This document shows, piece after piece, positions 33,301-64,000 of a stretch of DNA of 64,000 nt. The notes under the pieces are model-generated. The model worked only from the letters and a program-made list of their open reading frames with translations, had not been told where the DNA came from and ran no database searches. Within the stretch, counting starts at the first letter, position 1. Each line of letters starts with the position of its first letter. Source of the stretch: Strigops habroptila (lineage: Eukaryota > Chordata > Aves > Psittaciformes > Psittacidae). The stretch lies in the NCBI RefSeq assembly GCF_004027225.2, contig NC_044290.2, positions 6,774,906 to 6,838,905 of the forward strand. Direction: 5' to 3'. A program made the position numbers and the translations under genes.

Positions 33301-36300
33301 CAAAAGACTTTTTATCATTTTTATTTTGTGTAAAAAAGGCAAATTTAGTGAATTATTTTCATCTTGTACACAAAGTTATAATTTTAATGCTTTTCACATC
33401 CATGCTGAAAATCTGCAGTCTCATAAAAATGAAAGGAACATTAATTTCTCCAAAAGCATTTTTTTTCACTTAGTTATGTACATCGCATGAGAAAGCTTTA
33501 AATACTCTCTCATTGACCACACAAATTACCAAGAAAATAAAAGATTAAATTTGTACAGATATTGATCTATATATCAAATACATACAGAAATGATGTAAAA
33601 ACCCCATTTAATCTTGATTCCCGCCCCCAACGTTTTCCCAGGGGCCAAAGCTGATGCCTTTTTCTGGTATAAATGGCTGTGGCTTTTTGTTTTAAATATG
33701 AAAAGTAAAAGGAAGAAAAATTCAGTTTAAATCACAGTTTTTTTAAAATCCCTTCCCAATAAAGGATTGTTACCAAATATATTAGCACCATCGTACAAAT
33801 ATTGACGGGAGAGGGTATTCACATCACATAAAAACAACAATAAAAAAAACCAAACAAACACTGAAACCCGTGTTAGTATCCGTAGAACAAGGAATCGGTA
33901 ACTGCTTTAGCTTTCCTCAGATGCAGCAAGGAAAAGGTTAAAAGACCTGTATTTAAAATAACATAAACCCCAAAGATCAGCAGAAGGATTCTGAGCAGTA
34001 AGAGAAGGGTAGCCGCAAAGTAAGGTACAACTCGCGCTACCGTACGGGTATGAAGACCAGCTATGCCAAATCCTGAAATTAGTTTGACCCCATTGAAGAT
34101 TTCAGATGTCCAACACTTCGCTGCTCTTCTAGCCAAGTGACATGGCTTAAAGTGAAGATAAAAACACCAAGAGCCATGTTACTAACTACAGTGAAGCCTA
34201 CTCTATGGGTACCACAGCCGGCAGCCCGCTCCTTGAAGAGACCACTCTAAATACCCAGCATAATTTTGCTTGGGTTCTCCTTAATCTTCTCCTAAGTGAC
34301 TTCAATTGGTTCCTTACATGGTTTGCTTCGGACAGATTTCCTCTGTACTTGACAATTAAGGTACATTTGGAATTCAGAAACACAAGAGAGATTTCACTCA
34401 ACTCACACTGAAGCTACACATGTATCCAAAATTGCATCAACTCACATCCTTTAGTGTTTAGTGAATAAAATACCTATTTTTCAAGAACATTATAAAGACT
34501 GAGAGACTTCAAATCTGACTCTTACATTTCTCCATCACAGGAAGTGTGTTCAATGTAAGCACTAGTTTTCCCTCTTGACACTTGAAGACTGTAACTTAGA
34601 AGTCAGGTACCAGCCTGGGCAATACACAGAAGCCCAAGGTTTAGAGACTTGGCAATATACCTTATTAGCAGCCTGAGCTTCCACATAATAAAACACAAAT
34701 GAATGCAACAGTTTTTCTACTGAAGCCAGAAGATGAGAGAAGAAAGCAAGATTGCGCCAACCTTGGTCCAGCTGACTGGGACAATCTGCAAGTTGCTGCA
34801 TTAAAAACAATAAAGATCAATAGTGATGTACTTACCAAACCAAATCAATGCTTGCAGAGCTGGATTGTAAAGTAGGTTAAAATTGAGAACACAGGGGGGA
34901 AAAAAAGTTAGTCAAGGCTCAAAGTGTCATTGCAATGGTCTCTAATCCTACTCTTCCAATCCAGGCTGTTCAAAAGAAAAGCTGTGGATGGGTCAGAAGC
35001 TGAGAGAATGTATTTGAAGTCTACCAAGCCGGACAAAGTCCTTTTTATGGCTATTTTAGAGCGCTAAAATGCTTTTACCATCTGAAGTTACAGATACTTA
35101 TCACCGGATAACCAGATTCTGTCAATATAAGAAGCTGTTGGTAAAAAGGGGTCATTATTTAAGAAATGTTACCAGTAAGGGAGAAAAGAATTCCAGACAT
35201 TCCTACGCTATACAGGACAGTTTTACTTCCAGTAGTAAATACAAAACTTTACATAATTAACCCCTCTTGCATAGAATGAGGTAAACCTGTGCATATCACC
35301 AATACTATGTACCCAAAATTAGAGCAATATTTTAGAAAATAATCAAATTGCTGGTTTTCAACTTTCTATGCACTTGTTCTTTTAAGCTTAAACAACAATA
35401 TACAAAAATGGTCTCCTGGGGCTCTGTGGGTTCATATCCTTAAAGCATTTCTTAGGCTGTAGGAACACAGATGTTAATCATTTCAATTAGTTTCTCTTTT
35501 AAGCCCTAATTTACAGTCAAGAGTCAGATGATCATTGTACTGCTCTGAAAGGGGACCTGCGAAGACCCAGAAGCACTTGTAGAACATACGCAGTTAATTC
35601 CTGAGAGTTTAGTTAATGAACCTTACTGGTAAAAGCTAAAGCTCTTGATGCACGTTTTCCCAGTCACAGCTCTGCAGGGCTGATGAACCATTTCATTAAT
35701 CAACACCATGAATGACATCAGTTACAAAAACGTACAAAGGTTAAAAAAACATGGAAGGATGGAATCTGAACTAAGAGCTCACGCTAAAATACTCTGTATT
35801 ATACTGGTAGTTGTTCTCACCCTTTCACATTGCCTTTATAAAATCTGGACAGTTAAGCAGGTGGGGCTAATGGGATACTAGAAGTGAGACTCAAGGATTC
35901 CAGGCAATGAGCAAATCCAGTTTAGGAATTACGTACTAGACAGTATGTGATTTACATACTGTTCTCAAGTCTCACCTTCCCTATTACGCTATTGCAGCAA
36001 GAAAGGAATATTGCAGGCTGTGCAGAACGGAACTCTTTTTCATCCAGAATGTATGGCTCCTTTTAGCTCACCCGAAACCACGTGGAACATCAGTTTTGAA
36101 TGTTCACAAATAAATATTTAAGATGGTAAGGAAACAGCTAGGTTATTCTGAATAGGGAAAAAAAAATCATCAGCAGGAATAGTCAGAAGTTCCTTCCCAC
36201 GACCAAGGGAGGCCTGAGCTACTCTTTGTCTAAGTTACTTCTTTAGTCTAAACTTATAGCTAAAAATAATCTTCCAAATAAGGGGATTTGCTGAAGTTCC

Positions 36301-37162
36301 AGTTTGGCATAGGGCTCTGTAAACATTTGCTGGAGCATTCCAAGTCTACAGACATTCATGTACAGAGAAGAGCTTCATAGTCCCAATCCAATGACCACTG
36401 CGGTCACTGGAGACAAGGCTACTGATATTGATGGGCACTGAATCAGACCCTAAGGAACTTAAAAACACAAAAATCTTAGATATATTAAAAAAAAAAGTAT
36501 TTTAAACTAAATAAAAACCTCTTGAAAAGTTAAAATCTTCCTCAGGCGATGGCTCCGTTGCAATTGGGGCTACTCACTGAGTAGAACTTTACAGGTCTAT
36601 CTTCCACATACAATTTATGCCTCTAAATTAGGGCTTAAATGTCTTATTTTCACAATAAAAAAAAAAACCAAAATAAACCAAAAAAAGAGGTGTGACCAGT
36701 GCAGTTCACAAGAGTCTAAAAGTCTCCCCAACTTGTACCAAAAAGGTTCATTTGTTATGACAGTTCCTTTGTATTTGCAACTATAGCTTCCTCCAACCGC
36801 TTCCCACAATCATGCTAATTAAACTTTAATCTTACCAAAAAATTAGAATTTCAGTTCTTGTTAACAATGCACAATAAATCTGAACTTGAAAATATTACAA
36901 AATTCTTTCAAAAGCTTCAAATACAACACAAAAGTGTCCGTTTTTTTGTTTTTTTAATAAATTGAAAAATCTTTTTCACTAAAATAGTTTCCCCGCCCTT
37001 CCAAAAAAGTTCTGAACTGAGTCTAACTCATCTACAGTTAGCAAAGTGCCCCAGGTACAGTCACCTGAACTGCACCCTCGAAGTGGGAGCAAAATCAGTC
37101 AGTCTTGGAGAAAGGCTCTTTTCCTGTCACCAGTTTTCTGCCCCTCACTTCTCTGAGCTGCC
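33300..37162 (-). other. MBTD1: MBTD1 3'UTR (probable)
   Basis: AT-rich sequence between the stop codon and the last polyA signal, with no splice signals or mobile elements that I recognise. An open frame at 33876-34180 is discussed under findings. The 3' limit depends on which polyA site is used. Confidence 0.55.
33320..33325 (-). terminator. MBTD1: MBTD1 polyA signal candidate
   Basis: AATAAA on the minus strand (TTTATT on plus) lies about 3.8 kb past the MBTD1 stop and just short of the CR1. A TG-rich stretch (GTGATTTGCTTTGTTAC) lies downstream. ATTAAA at about 33606-33611 is another option, and earlier sites in the 3'UTR cannot be excluded. Confidence 0.5.
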
Positions 37163-61571
<24,409 letters not shown>

Positions 61572-62454
61572 CCCGAATGAATCACGTCTTTTCCTTTCTG
61601 CACGTGAAGTATGTTCTGTCTAAAAATAAAAGAAAAAAAGCCCAAGAATAGCAGAGAATTCTGAATGCAAATATTTCAAAAAGTCAAGCTTAAAAAGTTT
61701 CAAAGGTCAGTCAGCCTTCAAAAGTAGATGTAACAACAAACTGCTCTAGGAGCACAGAGATATCAGCCATATATTGCCAATTAAATTAGTATTGGTATAC
61801 TAAATGAATATTAAAATCAGCCAATTGCTGGTATTGTGATATCAAGGAAGAAAAATCTCTCTCACGATCCACTGAGAATACACAGTAGCAGTCCATACAT
61901 TTCCTTCCTTGGTATCTTCAGAGTTCATTAAACCTGATGTGCTGAATAATGACAGCCACACAGATCTTATATGCAAATGAGCCCATTCCAGATGGCTGCA
62001 GCCAATTTCACTAAAATTCATTCATTTGAGAAAGCTGGGCAGAGAAAAGACAGTTCAACCAAGAGGGCACTTATACCACAGGAACAGAAATGAGAGTGTA
62101 TCTCTGCTCTCGTTGGCTTGTGGGGTTATCCATAAACCACTCGGCTTCCCTGTGATTCAGTGTCTCACGTGCGAGTCAGGAATACCTCTCTACCTCACGG
62201 GGATGTTCTGAGGATTAATACATTAACAACTATGAAGAGCTCTGTTACTATGGCAATAGAGTCTGTATAAATGCTGAAAGATAGAAAGGTGACTAATTTG
62301 CCACTTTCACACAAAAACTTGTTACATAATGGAGTTTTCCTAAAACCAAAAAAACTAAGGTCAAATAAAACCACAGAGTTTGGAAGAATGCATAAGAGTG
62401 AAGCAATTTCCAGCGAAGACACTGAAGCATAAACAATGTCTTTGCTGGAAATCA

Positions 62455-62494
62455 CAAGACATTGAAGTATAAATCAAGACATTGAAGTATAAAC
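62455..62494. repeat. 20-bp tandem duplication
   Basis: CAAGACATTGAAGTATAAA(T/C) occurs twice head to tail (62455-62474, 62475-62494). A decayed third copy is at 62415-62434, two unit lengths upstream. Confidence 0.9.
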
Positions 62495-63715
62495 ATTTTT
62501 TTTCTGGTGCACATCCAATACATGCATTTTAATACAGTGTGAATTTTCACTTCATTAATATCTTGCACAGCTCTATAGAAACGAGGCTGAAGCTACATGA
62601 GCTGCCCTCATTAAGCTTTGAAAAAAAAATAATTCAAAGTATTTCCATTCTTCTCAACAGTATCTACTAAGTTTGAGAGGAAATAACAGATAAAGAAAAG
62701 ACAAAGGAAAACAGAAACACAAGTTGGGAGAATGAAGTACAGCCAAGAAAAGAGAAAAAAATATTATGAAAGCCTTTGCTTCTACTTCCTTTTCCAAGAG
62801 CTAATTTTATTTAAAAGCTATTGTAGACAGAAAAATAATAATGTTGATTGGACTTTCCCTTCTTAAATTGCGTTTGGATTCATAGCTTTAAGATTTCATC
62901 ACAGTAATTCCCCAAATCCCTTTCCTAGAGAGTATACGCCTGAACAACTTTATTGTTGGATCTCATCCGAGCCTTTTCCTGCCGTGCTATCCCTTTATTA
63001 TAATATTCTCCATTCTCCTTTGCAATTTGACTAAATCTTATTATGGAAGTATTTCCTTACAGTTAAAAGGGAAAACCTGATTTCCATACTGATCCAACCC
63101 TAGCATTCAATTAAAAGAAACAACAAACAAAACCCAGTAAGCACAAAAGGTTATGCAATAAAGTAAACAAATTTAACACAGCTAAAGCAGCTCTGAAACA
63201 AAACAACAAAAGAAGTCAGTGTAATGTTAATTATGCACATGTTCCTCAGCCAACAAGTCCATGATATCAAAACCCAACAAAACTTAGAATAGGACAAAAC
63301 TTGACAATCCCTTGAAGGAACTGACATCTGCCTGAAGTAGCGAGGGTAACAGTCGCAATCATCGGAGGAAACACTAAGTGATGACAGAACAAAACCTAGA
63401 CCTGACCTCCGCTGGCAAGGAGTCGTCCTGGTGCCCTATTACTGATGCTGTGAGCCATCAAGAGACAAGATCAGTTATTTGTTTGTGTGTGCACGAGTGT
63501 GTAGATCAAGGCAGAAGTTGAGCACAACGTTGCCATGGATACAGTGTTCTGCCAACAGTGCCAGTAATTTACAGATCAGAACATGAAGACTAGTCATCAT
63601 CCTCACGATTTCATGAACTCCTTAATGTCTCACAGTATTTAACTTTCCTTGACCACAGTCTCTGCTAAGAAATAAAATGCAATACCATATGAAACGTTCA
63701 CAACACCAGAACACC

Positions 63716-64000
63716 ACGGTGCCCTTTACAAGGGCATGTAGTGACCAGACAGGGGGGGAATGGCTTTAACCTGCCGGAGGGGAGATTGAGATGAGCTCTT
63801 AGGCAGAAGTTCTTCCCTGTGAGGGTGCTGAGGCGCTGGCACAGGGTGCCCAGAGAAGCTGTGGCTGCCCCATCCCTGGCAGTGTTCAAGGCCAGGTTGG
63901 ACACAGGGGCTTGGAGCAACCTGCTCTAGTGGAAGGTGTCCCTGTCCGTGGCAGGGGTTGGAACTGGATGAGCTTTAAGGTCCCTTCCAACACAAACCAG
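63716..64000 (+). mobile_element. CR1 LINE 3' end, runs off the window
   Basis: A sense young CR1 from GGGGAATGGCTTTAACCTGC through CACAGGGTGCCCAGAGAAGC to AAGGTCCCTTCCAACACAAA at the window edge. Its blocks are nearly identical to the inverted copies at 31.3 and 33.0 kb. The 3' tail is probably just past 64000. Confidence 0.93.

Larger units (their letters stand above)
61620..64000 (-). other. MBTD1: MBTD1 5' intron (partial)
   Basis: Sequence upstream of the exon carrying the ATG. The open frame continues to the acceptor at 61621-61620, so the preceding exon is either further right or unrecognised here. It contains a 20-bp tandem duplication (62455-62494), a small CpG cluster at about 63340-63430 and a CR1 at the right edge. 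Confidence 0.65.

Noticed and set aside
63529-63542. Second X-box-like word GTTGCCATGGATAC
   Set aside because: The right half-site has two mismatches to RGYAAC, and it is not near a recognised promoter.
63698-63919. Frame starting [20 protein letters not shown], also seen at 31345 and 33066
   Set aside because: It is the antisense reading of the CR1 3' end repeated in three copies, not a gene family.

Overview
The window is vertebrate nuclear DNA, almost certainly avian. The genes are split by GT-AG introns, CpG islands sit at the promoters, and the dispersed repeats are CR1 LINE 3' ends typical of birds. Several CR1 copies are nearly identical to one another, which suggests a neoavian rather than a galliform genome, but the species cannot be named from this sequence. 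Four protein-coding genes can be supported, in the order SPAG9(-) / NME1(+) / NME2(+) / MBTD1(-). This matches the conserved block SPAG9-NME1-NME2-MBTD1 of human 17q21.

Layout. 1-19,220 holds the first three coding exons of SPAG9 (JIP4 scaffold) on the minus strand; the rest of that gene lies left of the window. Its CpG-island promoter is at about 18.4-19.65 kb. 19.65-24.06 kb is intergenic, with an old CR1. NME1 (nucleoside diphosphate kinase A) runs from a CpG island at 24.06-24.6 kb to a stop at 27,131. Its tandem paralogue NME2 runs from a second CpG island at 29.28-29.9 kb to a stop at 32,354 and a polyA signal at 32,456. MBTD1 lies convergently on the minus strand. Its stop codon is at 37,163-37,165, its probable 3' end is near 33.3 kb, and its 15 constitutive coding exons reach 61,571. 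They rebuild an uninterrupted 628-residue FCS-zinc-finger/four-MBT protein. The first MBTD1 exon(s) and promoter lie to the right of the window.

The genes do not form an operon. SPAG9 is a JNK/p38 and motor scaffold, NME1 and NME2 are subunits of hexameric NDP kinase made by tandem duplication, and MBTD1 is a methyl-lysine reader of the TIP60/NuA4 complex. The linkage is old synteny. Exon sizes and intron phases of the two NME copies are identical (129/102/113/118 coding bases).

The observations most worth checking are these: a 192-base symmetric cassette exon in MBTD1 that would add 64 residues; two exon-like islands inside introns (SPAG9 intron 2, and an MBTD1 intron next to an inverted-repeat element); G-quadruplex motifs just downstream of the first exons of both NME genes; a perfect RFX X-box in the NME1 CpG island; and a tandem-repeat/hairpin block in an NME2 intron. 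I saw no tRNA, rRNA, CRISPR array or viral element.
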